Source: Pyrenopolyporus hunteri
Lineage: Eukaryota > Ascomycota > Sordariomycetes > Xylariales > Hypoxylaceae
Reading direction: 5' to 3'
Assembly (NCBI GenBank): GCA_902806595.1
Contig: CADCXC010000004.1
Location: forward strand, 2,790,001-2,854,000
DNA length: 64,000 nucleotides
Positions 45,248 through 58,417 of the stretch are shown here, piece after piece. Under the pieces are notes generated by a model. It made no database searches. It had not been told where the DNA came from and saw nothing but the letters and a program-made list of their open reading frames with translations. The translations under genes were made by a program, and so were the position numbers. Every line of letters begins with the position of its first letter. Within the stretch, counting starts at the first letter, position 1.

Positions 45248-48200
45248 GTACCTAAATCGTCGAGAGCACACGCTTACCGATGCGGAACAGACGGCGGTAC
45301 GTAACAGAGACGGCAATGGGGAGTCAGTTTACATCCAATTTGAACTACTAGGAGGGAGAGGGGGATGATCTTTGATGATAGGGAATGGCATCACAGTCTT
45401 AGACATGTGTTTTCTAAATGATTTCTTGATTGGAAGGCACTCGTGGGAGGCCTCACTTAGATGACCGCAAGCCGTCCCTCGGCTGCTTATCATCCGCGGC
45501 AGGATCCTGCACGATTCTACGACAGTTCGAATCGCTACAACGGCCAGAATAGAATGGCATGGCTTAGAGTCAATGCACTAATCAGAATAGACTTGTGATT
45601 CATCATCTTCTACATGGTATTCCCCAATGATGTGTAGTCCAGGATTTAACCAGTGGCTGAGATTCATCCAACTCATTGAAGGGACGCGCAAGCGCACAGC
45701 CCCAACTAAGAGCCAACCAAGATATTTACACTTATGAAGTAAACCATAATGGCATTCCGGTCTCGATAAACACATCTTAAGCTATAGTTCCTTCTGACAT
45801 TAATAATCATTGCCGATTAGCCAAGTCGTAACGACCAAAATTATACCCGAACCGCATCATGCATTAGTCCAAGCTACCTCCACACGTAGCTATAGTTGAC
45901 TGGCACAACGGGAAGAAAGGAATAGACTATCCAAATTGTTATTCCTCAAGAAGACTCAACAACGCCAGCAGAACACCATCGTATATGTTAGAATTACGCA
46001 CCACGTACTCTACCTAAGCCAAGGATCCTTTCGATCCAACCTAACATAATATCTTAGGTCCTAATCCCCTGCGGTACGGCCCTACAGATACAGGCTTCTA
46101 CACTCGCTCGGTGAAATAAGATCGGAGTCCTTATTTTCAGTTAGAGTTCATATAAGCAAACGACCGTCATCTCGGCCAATATTTACTTCCCACACGGAAA
46201 TAGCGAACTTGTGTTCTTGTGCTCAACGCCTTAATTTAGCCTTCAAGAAATCTGATGAGAATATGTACCTTTTTGATTGTTATTGTAGAGTATCGGAAAC
46301 TTACCTATTCATGCATCCAAGTACACGTAGAATAATCCCATAATGAGAACTCCATTCCAGCAAGACTCCCCCGCCTACAAGTATACACCATACCTATAGC
46401 CGGTTAAACCCTTAGGGCCAAGATATACCGGCCTCAAAATCAGAACAATCCAACGGGCCTATCTATTACCTGCGTTACACGTAACTCGGCCTCAGCTAGC
46501 CCTCTGTGAGGCGAAGTATACCATGCGCGTCTCTGACGAGAAGCAGCTTATCCCACGTCCCACGACCACCGTCAGCCACGTTATCGTAGCGAAAATCTTC
46601 TACGTCAGCGGGCCATCTCCCAGGTCTAGAATCATGGGGTATATATACGGCCGGCATGGCGCCATACTTGTGACCGGGCGCCACATCCCGGGTGGAAAGG
46701 AGGGGCGCTGCAGACGAGTATCTACTAAGACGGGGTTACGAAGCTAGAATTCGGGGTTGGGTCATCCGGGATAGACGCGGTGCTTTACCAGCGGTTTCTG
46801 TGCCTGGATTCAGGGATGGCCGTTTAAAGTTGTGTCGCGCTTGACAAGAGGGAGCCAACGCTTCCTCAGCCATTGGGTGACGCTATGGCATCTTATTTAA
46901 TAATTCGCATACTATTAGCGGTGCTTTACATCGTCCGAGAGTAGCCCGTTCTAAACGCAGGTACATACTTTAAAGCCTCGTCGTACACGTACGCAGATAT
47001 TCATGCTAGCACCCATTGTATCCCTGTTCGGATAGGTCACTATCCATATAATCTGCATATATAAAAGTAGAAACCATATTACGAATATTGACGAAAAAAG
47101 TAGATATATCTTGTTATTAAACAAATAGACTTACGATGTGTCAGTATTCCCTCTTACCAGCGACGGGATAAGATTTACAAATCCATCGTCCGCCCCTGAC
47201 TAGGGCGAACAGTCTGTTACCAAACCCAACAACTATTGGCGGAAGATTGGAAAACGATACCAGCTCTCCCAAGCCAAAATATCATGGGCGTCGAACGTAA
47301 AAATAAAGATTAAGTTACGCCCCCCACACTCGTCGCATGATTCGACGTCCTCGCGGGGGCCATTGACGAATCACCGCCGGTGGGATTCTAATAACGGCAA
47401 TGTAGCGTAGCGTCGGGTCCCCTCATCTGCCGGGACCCTACCACTTTGACCTACCTATAGAGTACGCCCGTCCGCCAAGTCAGCACCGCCCCAGGCCCAA
47501 GTCTCCGAACGTTCAACCTTAAGACCCAAGGATCCGACCATTGGGTAGGCGGCGGAAGATAGGGAGGCATGTAGCTGTCGTCAGCGATAGCAAGGGTTCG
47601 GGATGCTACTCTGTACATATTGCTTATAGATACCAGTTTCTTGGGTCGGCAGGAGCTGGGTGTACCCCTGGGGCCATGTATGCACATGGACGACTTGATA
47701 GAATGATCGTCGGTTTTGTTTTCTGTATGCATTCATGCATAGCCTTCCTGCTGTTTGTCTGAAACACATCGGATCGTCTTGTATACCAGGGACGTAGATA
47801 GGGCGTAGAAGCTTTGGTCTACCTCGCATCTTGGGACGGTGAGATGTGACAGCGTGTCCCACGCCGTCTGAACTAGTTACATGTATGTACCTAAGGTACT
47901 AAGATGCCAAGGGCAAGGCGCAGGTATACATACGTATTCGTGATACAGTAAGTTACCGAAGATTGGGTTTGATATGAGTTAGAGACAGGCCGCAGTCTGT
48001 GTAGAGTGTCGGGATTACAGGGAGAGCCAAGACTGAGATCTGCGTTTTTCATGGGGAGAGTTTCTCTTGCCGTATTCGTCCTGTACGATCGAAGGACGGG
48101 GTGGTAGATCGATCGATCTGATATAAAGACATTGTGTAAACCTCCTCTGATTTGGGCCTACCCTGTAGCTTGTCTCTCTGCTTACTCTCAGACCTCTTCA

Positions 48201-48591
48201 AATAGTTTATCCTCCCCCTACATAATACCTTATACGTGGTAGTCAGGACGACCAGGCAAATTTAGTTTTGCCAAAGCATCTCGTCAGAGCTTTGAAACGG
48301 TATTAGGGACTAGCGCTGAGAGCCGCGCGGTAGACACCCGAGCATATTACATATTTAAACGGCCTGGGCGGACTTTGAAAGAAAGAGAGTTTACGAGAGG
48401 CGAGTTTAGTCGAACTTTAGCATCGCGTCGATACACTGGGAAAATATCTATATATAACCCAACCCCCCGTGTTTATGTTCTTAACCCAAGGTCAACAAAA
48501 CCATACACGAAGAACTTGTTGTGAGGTTACATATTGATCGACTACTTCTGAAGGAATATTGTATAACAATCCGTGAGGTGAAGCCGTCGAG
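45248..48591. other. Gene-free interval
   Basis: 3.3 kb without a supported gene; all open frames are below 95 codons and unrecognised. The last few hundred bases, with a TATATATAACCC stretch near 48450, probably form the promoter of the DOMON gene. Confidence 0.45.
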
Positions 48592-50220
48592 ATGGTAGGA
48601 AACTCGTACTTGTCCTACGTGGCACTGTGTAAGTCCGGTCACCCAGTCCCAACAAGATCCCTTGGGGTTCTCTATGCACGATAGCCCTTCAAGAGATGAT
48701 CATTCTATACTTCACCACACTAGCCACACCCCGGATGAATACCCATTCAGAATACCATATCAGAGAGATAGCCGCTAATATTATGTTTGTCACAGCCCTG
48801 GTCGCATACAGCAGCCTCGCCGCCTCGGAGCCGGTACAGTACTGTCCCCTCGAAGACATATGCTACCAAGTAGCAGTACCGGAGGTATCTGCCTCGGCCA
48901 ATAGCGGAAACATATATCTGCAGCTGCGGGCTCCAACGACGTACTCATGGGTGGCCCTTGGTACGGGGCAGGGAATGGCCAACTCTAACATCTTTGTCAT
49001 GTACCAAGATGGCAACGGCAACGTAACGTTATCGGCGCGGGCGGGCTTTGGACATGGCAGTAAGTGATACCTCGATTGCTCTTCCTCCAGCCCCCTTCCC
49101 CCCTTTTTAGAGCCCTTTAGAAGACAGGACTACAACGCAAGACTGCCCAATAAGTTGCTCTACCTATGATGGACTTGAATCCCCGAACCCCTGAGTCATT
49201 GACTCCGACATTTCCGCTCTGGTCAAGGAAGAAGTGATAACTGAGATGAGCTGAACTAACATTCACCGCACAAAGTGCCGCGCCACAATACCAACACACA
49301 GCTAGAGCTCCTCACAGGCAGCGGGGTAGTCGACAACGGGCAAACGATGATCGCGAACGCGCGGTGCGGGAACTGCGGGACGTGGACCGGCGGTTCGATG
49401 AACCTGGCGGGGGAGGAGACGGATTGGATCGCGGCATGGAAAACGGGCGCTTCGATCGATAGCGGGGACGCGGATGCGGCGATCGGGTATCACAACAGGC
49501 ACGACCGGTGGACCTTCGACTTAACCCAGGCTTCTGTGGCCGACGACGTCAATCCCTTCGCCGTCCGTCTATTCGATAATGGTGACCGCGGCAGCGCCAG
49601 CAGCGGCGACAGCTCCGCCGACCCGCGCACCCTGATCCTAGGGCACGGCGTCGTCATGGCGGTCGTCATGGTCATCATGTACCCCTTGGGCTCGTCGCTC
49701 ATGCCGCTGTTCGGCAAGTGGGTTCTGCACGCCTCCTGGCAGCTCCTGGCTTTCCTGCTCATGTGGGCTGGCTTCGGACTAGGCGTCGTCGCTTCTCAGC
49801 GTATCAGAATTGTAAGCACCGCTTAATCGGGTCTACGGCTTCCGAGTGGATTGCTATTCCGATGTAAACTAACAGGCCAAATTCTGACAGGACTTCAACT
49901 CGACGCACACGATCCTAGGCACGGCTGTAGTCTGCTTGATGGTTGTACAGCCCGTCTTGGGCTGGCTACATCACAGATACTTCGTGAAGAACCAGCGTCG
50001 GGGCGTCGTGTCGTACGCTCATATCTGGTACGGCCGCGCCTTGATGATCATGGGCGTTGTTAACGGCGGACTCGGCCTGGAGCTAGCGCATGCGTCTAGG
50101 AAATTCGTGGCCGTGTACGCCATCCTCGCTGGCGTCATATTCGCAATCTACACCGGCGCCGCTCTGTTTGGCGAGCTGCGTCGGCGCCGTAGAGGTAGTT
50201 ATGAGCAGAAGAGCTCCTGA
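48592..50220 (+). CDS. DOMON-cytochrome b561 membrane protein
   Basis: Four exons, 48592-48628, 48796-49059, 49276-49811 and 49891-50220; 388 residues. A tiny first exon joined across a GTAAGT intron (branch GCTAAT, acceptor CACAG) gives the signal peptide MVGNSYLSYVALSLVAYSS. An in-frame start at 48783 would give a much poorer one. Exon 2-3 encode a CDH-type cytochrome/DOMON domain (TYSWVALGTGQGM with the candidate heme Met, later GYHNRHDRW). Exons 3-4 encode a b561 membrane domain with about five helices and four histidines suited to two hemes: LGHGVVMAV, WVLHASWQ, NSTHTILG and YAHIWYGR. The tail is short and basic (RRRRRGSYEQKSS). Such proteins pass electrons across a membrane, probably the plasma membrane, to extracellular acceptors. 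Substrate and partner are unknown. Confidence 0.92.
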
Positions 50221-51245
50221 ATCGGGTTGCTATTTTGGGAAGAGATGTGGACGCAGCATCCACACATGGGAATGAAGACTGATGGTTTATGAACAGTTCC
50301 CTTTTTCGACTGGGTTTGGGGTTAAATACCATATGGCCCGATGGATGTGATTTACGTCGTTACGTTTAGCTAGGTTTAATGATATTCGGTAATCGCCCTT
50401 CCTCTAGTAAGATTACACGAGAAATGTCCCCTTTATGGAATTTGCGCCTACTCATGAAGACGATATCTTGTTTCTTTGTGGTCGGCTAGGTCATTTTATC
50501 AGCGGTATTCGATGTCCCTAGACGAATGGAAAGCCTTACTTATTACCAAGAAATCTTAGTAGGACCCTGTAAGTGTTATTCCCGCCTCCAACGAGGTCAA
50601 CCAAGTCAATGAGTTTATAGTGATCATAAAAAAATATATTTAAGCTGTCTAGGTCTTTTAGTTGGTTGGTAAATGAAGGTACTTAGGTTGGATTTGAGCG
50701 TATTCGAGTATTAATCGATGAGTGTTTGTTGAATACTATGTAGAACTTGGGATGTGATGGGATAAACTTCGACGCCCTTTGATTCAAAACCTTGGGCTGG
50801 ATTTCTTTAAACTCAAGGCGCTAGCGCTTGTCGGACAGATTGCCCCATTCTCTAATTAGATTAGATAGGCAAGTAAGTCTGTATATTATAGCAGCAGCTT
50901 CCTACAATTTTAAGAGAAAGACAACGTACCTGCCTAAGGTGAAGATTGTGGTGTTAAGGGGGGTGAGGTAAGCCAAACAAAGGTAACGGCTTAGGTAACA
51001 GCTTAAGTAACGCCACAGTACGGCATAGAAGTCATGTGACTCTTAATCGGAGCAAGCTGCTTTAGCCCCCCACCTTAGCCACTTCGGCGCTAAACGGGCT
51101 GAACGACGAAATGCAGGCGGCAAAGGAAAAACCTCAATTCGCAACACTCCCAAGACTTTTGATCCTCGTCCTTGCATCACCTCACCAACACACCACCACC
51201 TCCAACCACAACGTCAATTGAGCAATCCACCTATAGACGGACATC
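50221..51245. promoter_or_regulatory. Intergenic, ATP14 promoter side
   Basis: No gene. It holds the 3' flank of the b561 gene and, near 51060-51245, the pyrimidine-rich region (CACCAACACACCACCACC) directly upstream of ATP14. Confidence 0.4.
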
Positions 51246-52059
51246 ATGCTCGTACAGCTAAGAGCTTCGGTAAGGCCCTCCGTTCCTATCGATAGATTGT
51301 ATTATCCGGAAGATCAGCGTCGGTGTGGGATTTATCGCTAACTCAATTTTTTTTCCTACTCTTAGACTGCTCGGTCGGCCGCTTCGGCTATCACCCGCGT
51401 GGCGAGGGTAAACGCCGTCAGAGGATTCATCGCCCCGACAGTCTCGCGACGAGGTAAGACTCGAGAACCCTTTTTCTTTTCTACGAGTTGTCCAAGTGGA
51501 TTCGGGTCACGATTGAAGAATACCGTGCGCCGGGTGCGATCGAGATGGGCGAAGGGAAAGGCGGGGAAAGTAGGATGGATGAAGATGACAGCTCGTGTTC
51601 TCACCAGCTGAACAAACGACCACCATCCGCCCTCTAAACAAAGAAAAATAAAAGCTAGAGGACATCTCGCGCATCCAATTACCATCTCTAGTACCCGAAT
51701 ACGCATTTTTTCCCTATTCTACCGACTATTAAGCCCCCCACATACAGCAGTAGCCCCTACTAACAATAAGTGCTACAGCCGACTTCGTACAAGAACTGTA
51801 CCTTAAGGAACTCAAAGCGTACAAGCCGGCGCCCATCAAGGATTCCGACGCGGCCGGCCAGGTGCAGACCTTCAGCGTGCCCAAGACCCCCAAGTCGCCC
51901 GAGGAGGCCGACCTGGCCAGCAGCCTGAAGGAGTACGAGAACATGGCCGTCGAGGTCGAGGGTAACGAAGGTGCTGCTGCCAACTCGTCGACGCCCGCCG
52001 TCATCGAGGATTGGTTAGTAGACGAGGAAGATGAGGAGAGCGGTGCTGCTCATCATTAA
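51246..52059 (+). CDS. atp14: Mitochondrial ATP synthase subunit h (Atp14)
   Basis: Three exons, 51246-51269, 51366-51453 and 51779-52059; 130 residues. The first exon encodes only MLVQLRAS. Exon 2 continues with an Arg/Ala-rich presequence (TARSAASAITRVARVNAVRG) typical of mitochondrial import. Exon 3 begins ADFVQELYLKELKAYKPAP, the subunit h signature, and ends in the acidic VIEDWLVDEEDEES tail. Introns are GTAAGG...CTTAG and GTAAGA...CTACAG with a perfect CTAAC branch. Subunit h belongs to the peripheral stalk of the F1Fo complex in the inner membrane. Intron 2 is long (325 bp) for this genome. Confidence 0.93.
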
Positions 52060-54690
52060 AAACAGTTTACGCATGAAAAGAAACTCATTGACTGCTTGAC
52101 CTATCCACGTATGTATGCGGGGATAAGGCTACGAGAAAAAGTTTTATCCTGGGGATGAGAGACAGAGAGAAGACAGACTGGCAAGGCATATATCGAGGTA
52201 GATTAGCGTTGTGCCGGCCGTCTAAGAGAGACATGGGGAAGTGACCGATAACGTCTGTGTACATTTATTTCTAGGGTCGACGTCGCCTAATCAGATCCTT
52301 CGTTCTACAAATGCTGCCTTCCGCTTTCCTGTGCTTGTTGACAGTATTCTGTATATTGATTTAGCCAGAGGCCGAACTCGTATGGCTTGATCCATCCGGT
52401 CCCTCCTGCGGATCTCCGTTATACTCCAGCATCATTAACCTTCATGATATTCGTCCTGTTCAACCGACCTTTACATAGGGACTTATACACATCCAATTCC
52501 GCGTTCACGATTATAGCGAGCGGTAGATACCTATGCAACTGACCTCTAGTCTTTTGATGACGTCGGGGTAAAAGCGTATCAGCTGGGGTCTTCTCACTCT
52601 ACGCATTATATGACTCGTCGAATCGTCGAGAGCTGCTCCAATCATTCTCCTCACATGGTAGGCCAAACTACCTAAACTGCGTATGTAGGTACACTCGGAT
52701 AAGAGTCTACCCTTTTCAAAACCCTAGCTATGGCTCTTTTACCTCTAAGTAGGTACTTTAACTAGTCTGGGTAGCTGAATAGATGCTCTCCGCATCCCTA
52801 TATAGTACCAGCTGGACAAATATAAACACACATTTTCCCGTATACAACAGTGAGAGGAGAATAACTAACGCGAAGTACCGCTTCGAAGCACGGGATTGCG
52901 TATACGCACGTCTACCTATCAGAGAACTAACCGCTCCTGATCACCTAGTTCCATCTCATTGGATCTACCCGATTCCGCTCCTCTCCCGTGCGTACTTTCA
53001 CCTCCCCTTACCCCCCGATCCTCGAGATCATATACATATTCGCACACGGAGACGTATCCCTATGCATATATAGAACCAAGGCTGCTATACGCCTAGGTAT
53101 GTACATACCGACCCCCAAGTAGGTATACACTACATACATACCCTAAGCACGCATCGAAAAACTAACCCACCCATCTCCGCCACGATCATTCCACCCATAT
53201 ACCCCATCATAACGTCATACCCCTCAAGCGACCCCTTCCCCACAACTACGACATACATACCTACTATATTATTTATGTACGTAGGTAAACACACACTTAG
53301 GACAGCAACACATTATTAGTCGGTACCTTGCCTTACCAACCTACCCTACAAACCCTACAAACCCTACATGGCCCTACATACCCAATCCACCTGACTAGCA
53401 CTAGCCCGGTAAAAGCCATAGGCCTACGTATTTCCTGTTCCTACGTCGCTAGCACCGGGAGCGAAGGGGCGGTGAAGTCCGAATGGGCTATGACTGCATA
53501 CGTAGGTATTTACATTTGTAAGAGAATACCCGTCTGCCACATGAGGGATCTATCAGCCCCGGGTGCCCTAACTAAATCAGTTAGCCACCTTACGTAGCTA
53601 ACCTATGAGCACATAAACGTCCCTACATGTCGGAAAAGGGGGGGTGCATAACGGATTTGGTGGAGAACTCGGCACGACTGGTCCCTACGCAACGCAGGTT
53701 GGGAAAAATTTGGACGTATCAGGACATACCCGCCGGGCAAGGGAGTATCGGCAGGGTAACCTATAGGCGTTCGTGCCGTGGGCATCGCGATCACAGCACG
53801 TAGCGTAGATAGCACATTGGCTGAACACGAGTCTACTAGCAACAGTTTGCGAACAAGTCACGTCGCAGCTCGCGAGCCGGGGCATCATAAGCAACCTGAG
53901 TAATTTTATTTGACTTTTGATATCTCCTTTTTCTCATTAAGGAGTAGGCTTCTCTCATTAATAGTAGGTACATCGTTATTTACCCACGTACGGCGCCGAC
54001 ACGTCGATTTTTCCGTACTGCGACGTGTCTCTCGGGACCAACGAAGGGAGCCCCGTACGGGGGTAGCAAAGCAGCTAGAACCCAAGCAAATCCGTAGATG
54101 ATAGCCAGGGCTGAGCCGCATCAAACGCCCACCTTGCCAGCTTGCCTCAGCGAATAGCGTCATCAGCATGCTGCTAGCCACCACGTCGTAACCAGTACCG
54201 CAGCCCTAGCGAGAATTTTCGATCTGCTCGATCGAAACCGCGCGGAGAAAAGTATCCTCGCCGAAGTGCCAAGGCTCCTCGTTAATAGCAAACGCTCCAC
54301 TATCAGCCTCATAGCTGACATCCAAGCCCGTGCAAGAATTCCAAACTGAAGTGACGAAGTGATAAAATGACAAAGGGGCTGGTTCATGCCATCTGTGCTG
54401 GTCCTTCGCGACCTGAATCCGTTAATTTAGATAGGTATTTCCGAAAGTTTCCCACGATCTCGTGTACGTATGTGCCTATGATTCCAGACTATTTGCAAAT
54501 GCCAAACGCCCAACCACTCCGCAGTGACTAAGAAACCTCTGCCGACCGTCACCTCATGCAGAATGCCACCCTATGCGTAATGCCATGAAGAATTTTAAAC
54601 TTTAGTCGAAACCCTTGTAAATGCCGAGAAAGAGCAGGCAAGTTCATCCTCAAGTCGTAAAGAGTCCAAAAGAAAGGAAAGCTATCCCTG
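52060..54690. other. Gene-free interval between ATP14 and Sch9
   Basis: 2.6 kb with no supported gene. It is rich in TAGGTA/TACATAC motifs (52680-53300). Around 54195-54349 on the plus strand a frame reads ALARIFDLLDRNRAEKSI and on to a stop, with gene-like composition but no start, so it may be a relic. Confidence 0.4.
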
Positions 54691-57431
54691 TCATATGTCA
54701 AAGTGGGAATTGCCGAACGGTTCGTCGTTAGCGTTGCCCGTCTTCACAATGCCGCTCATCCGGTTCGACTTCCGGGGATCGACGTCGTCGACATCGTCCC
54801 AGTCGTTGTCTCGACGATCTGCGTCATCCATCTCCTCGTCGCCGTACCTCCCCTTCATGTGATCGTCTAACGAGCTCTCGTCGACGAACGTGAATCCCTG
54901 GAAATTTGCTTGGGTCGTCGGGGACAGCGGCGTCGACGTAGCGAAGCCGGTGGCCAGCTGCTGAGCACGTTCGTTCAGAGACCCATTTGTGTTCAGGGCG
55001 TTCGTGAACTCGGGGTCGAAATACGAGACGTCGGTCTCGGACTTCAACTTCGGCTTGAAAGGCGGAGTGATAAGTTTCTTGGCCAAGAGATCCCAGTCGA
55101 CGTCAGCGAAGAAAGGGTGGCGCTTCAACTCCTCCGCGTCGTCCACAGCTCCCAACCGGTGCTTTGGATTCCTGTTAAGCAATCCTTTCACGAAATTCCT
55201 GCCTTCCTGAGACAGGGTATCTCGTGGAAATCTTACTTTGCCGAACGCGATGTTTTTATACATCTGTTGGGTGTCTTCGGCATAGAAAGGGCTCCATCCG
55301 CAGCACATCTCGAATACAAGGACGCCGAGGGACCAGAAGTCTACCATCTTGGTATACCCGGCTTCATCCAACAACACCTCCGGTGCCAAGTATTCCGTAG
55401 TACCGCAGAACGTATTGGTCGTGTCGTTCTGGGTCAGGTTTGCCTTGGATAGACCGAAGTCACAGAGAGCTATATGGCCGTTCGCATCGAGTAGGATATT
55501 CTCAGGCTTGAGATCACGGTAGACGATGTCGTTGTTATGAAGATGCTGGATGGCGAGGATAAGTTCTGCGATGTAGAACTTGGCTCGCTTCTCGTCGAAT
55601 CTCCCCTCCTTCTGAAGATGCCAGAAAAGCTCGCCACCGGACATATAATCCGTGACGAGAAAGAGATCATTCTGGGTTTGAAACGAGAATTTCAAGCCCA
55701 CGATGAACGGCGATTCTGACATGGCTGTGCGGACTAGGATGTTCCGCTCCCCGACCGTATGCGCTACCTCTTTCTTCTGAACGATAACCTTCTTCGATAG
55801 CACCTTCATGGCGTATATCCGGCCAGTATCCTTCTTTCGTACTTGATAAACCTGACCGAATGTGCCCTTGCCGATTAATCGTAGAATCTGGAAATCGTCC
55901 GGCCCGTAGTGCTTCTTCTCGGTTCTCTGGAAGACCGCCTCGACATATATTTCACCGGTGGGTGCCTTATCGGGTGTCGTGTCGGCGTTTCCCCTCAACG
56001 GGAACCAGCCTCGGACAGGCTCGTCTTTTCCAGGAATAATCGCCTGGAAGTCAACATGGCCGAGGAAATCTTCTCCTTGCGAGCCATGGTCGTAAATCGA
56101 GATGTCCACTAGCATGTCTGAATCAACAACATCACTACCAAAGTTAGTCGATGCGTCCAACGGACCCAATCGATCTACGAAACTCACAAAACTGCCTCGG
56201 CATCCCATTTCGGGCTTGTAAACGATCTACGCGGCCGGTTGCGGAAAGTGTTGTAGTCGGTGATGCTGGTGTTACTGCTCTGGCGGCTGCGCATGGGGAT
56301 CGCCATCGCGCGGCCGGGGTCGCTGCCTTGGCGTTGTATAGGGACGCCACCCATCGCAACTGGCTGAGGAGACGACTCGTCTTCGTCCTCAAACGTACGC
56401 GGCCCGTGGGAGATCAATTCGCTCCTCTGGAAAACGGCAACGACGTACGGATCACGGCTCTTGCGTAGCCCTCTAGCCTCCAAAATCTTCACGGTAAGCT
56501 TTCCCCTCTGCGGTGGCGGCTGCGCACCGCTGCTCGAAGAGGAAACCGATGTCTCTCTACCGCCCGTATCCGAGCCATCTCCACTGTGCTTCGAGGGCGA
56601 CCTCTCCTCGGTTTGGGATGAGTGGGCAGTCGAGAGCGCTCTAGTAGGCGTGGACGGACCGCTCTTTTTCGTTCCAACATCAGTTAGCTTTTTGAGCCGA
56701 TCAATCGAAGCGTGGTTAGAGGGGAAATTGACAGCATCGCTAGCAGGGGGTTGGGTGTCCGAGGGAGAGCTCGGCGTGGTTGAAGAAGTGCGATCGCTAG
56801 GGATGGAGATATGGCTTGCCAGAACATTAGATGTAGTGACAATGCTCGTGAGGGGGGATGCTAAAGTAGACCTCCGGACTTTCAGCTGTGAGAGATCCGA
56901 AGCGCTCTTGTTGTTCACAGAAGATCGATTCGATGAGCCGCTAACGGCCGCGTCCGAATCGCCACCCGCATCAGACAACTTGACTCCCCTTTCTGACGGT
57001 GTTTGTGAATCAGGAGGCGTAGGATAGGGATGGATCTCGGAAGCTGACTGTCGCGAGGACTGCACTTTTGCCAGGGGTTCGATCCTCTCATGTGGAAGGA
57101 GAGGCGAAATGTCAGGCGTGAGGTCCTTGCTGCTCAGATCCGAATCTGGGCTCGGTAGTTGTTGAGGAACGGTGCCCGTTTCCTTCTCTTCCTGGGGAGA
57201 TGAAGGGTACGTCGACTCAGTCTCTGGTGTTCGGGAGGAGGATAGACCCGGAAAATAAGGTAGAGAGGTGTAACGAACCTGGCCAAAGTAGCTCATGATA
57301 CCCGGTAGTCGCTTATCATGGAGATCGGGCTGAGGCGTTGCAACGCCGGATCGTGGAGTGTCGTAACCAATCTGGTCGGACCCATCGTCTTCCGTGGTAG
57401 ATGTCCTGCTTGGCATGTTAATGACGATCAT
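54691..57431 (-). CDS. sch9: AGC protein kinase Sch9 (C2 + kinase)
   Basis: Two exons, 57431-56188 and 56134-54691; 895 residues. The intron (GTGAGT...GGTAG, branch GACTAAC) rejoins KWDAEAV to FDVVDSDMLVDISIYD inside the C2 domain. The first 305 residues are Ser/Thr/Pro-rich and disordered. The C2 domain (about 310-480) starts GKLTVKILEARGL. The kinase domain has GKGTFGQV (503-510), YAMKVL (Lys 525), VYRDLKPEN (Asp 622), DFG (640-642) and the activation loop TNTFCGTTEY. The AGC tail has the turn motif STPLSP (about 815-820) and hydrophobic motif FQGFTFVDES (Thr 830), the TORC1 sites in yeast Sch9. The C2-kinase order is diagnostic of Sch9/Sck1, which controls growth, ribosome production and ageing downstream of TORC1. 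The first Met (MIVIN) or the next in-frame one (MPSRTS) could be the start. Confidence 0.95.
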
Positions 57432-58410
57432 TCTCTTTCTTTCGGTTATTTTTTTCTTCTTGATTTTTATTTTCTTTTCTCAAAATATCAAGGACGAAGA
57501 ACCGAGAGGTTCTTCGAGACAAGTATTTGGAGTCAAGCAGGGGGTGGTTGGAGGAAGAACGAGGGGTTAATAAGGTGTGGGCACGATAAAGTTGGAAGGG
57601 AATGATTTAAGAAGGGGTTATTGAAAAGAGGACATTTTGAAGAAACACCCGTCCAATAACAGGGTGGCGGTCAGGAAATTGAAGGGTCTTCGCAACGCAT
57701 CCAAACATTCATGGATGCGAGATGCCAGGCGAGGCGCGAGATGGGAGGGCAGGTGGTAAAAAAGAGCGAATTTCACGAGCCATTTCGTCCAGCCGAACCC
57801 CATGTAGCCTCGAAGCCACCACCCATGACACTCGCCATGTGGTAACCTTGAAGGGGGGGAGTTGGGGTGGGGGCTAAAGGGGTGCGGGTTGGAGATGGAT
57901 CGACGCGAGGGGTGGGGTGAACGCAGAGGAGGGAGAGAGAGAAAAACAGCCCGGCAGGGAGCGAGGGGAGGGGAGAGGAGAAGAAGCCTGGTAACAATAG
58001 TATGACATAGTGACATTGGGCTCTTCCGTGGTTTATTGCAACTGGCGAGTCAGGAGTTCAGGCTTCCGTATGGCAATAATTATAAGCCTCGTCCAGACCC
58101 CGCGCTCCCCATTCGCCGCAGAACGGAGCTGGCCACGGTCGTATGGGGGACCTGTTCGTTGCGAGTATCGGTGACCAGCCACGATTGTACGACGTACAAC
58201 GCAGATAGGCCAGGAAGGGATCAAGGGTCTCGTTTAAAAATAAGCATCGTGCCGTGGTGTACATCGAGTAACTTTCGCGGGGCGAGGGCCGATGACCGAG
58301 TCGGGCTGTGACTGGCGAACGCTTTTCTTCTCTTGCTCTCCCATAAAACCAGAAAACTCCTCATTTGCGGCGTTCAGCTAGCGCGGACAGGCGGGATGGT
58401 GAACTTTGGC
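57432..58410. promoter_or_regulatory. Sch9 leader and promoter
   Basis: No coding sequence. The first 60 bp upstream of the start are T- and pyrimidine-rich on the plus strand (A/purine-rich in transcript sense). On the minus strand, 57890-58000 is strongly CT-rich, as fungal promoters and 5' leaders often are. Confidence 0.45.
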
Positions 58411-58417
58411 GTAACCT

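Noticed and set aside
49100..49275. tRNA 3'-end-like sequence (ggacttgaatccccgaaccc) in intron 2 of the b561 gene
   Set aside because: The T-arm stem does not pair and no acceptor partner or terminator is found. The longer-than-usual intron (216 bp) is the only oddity.
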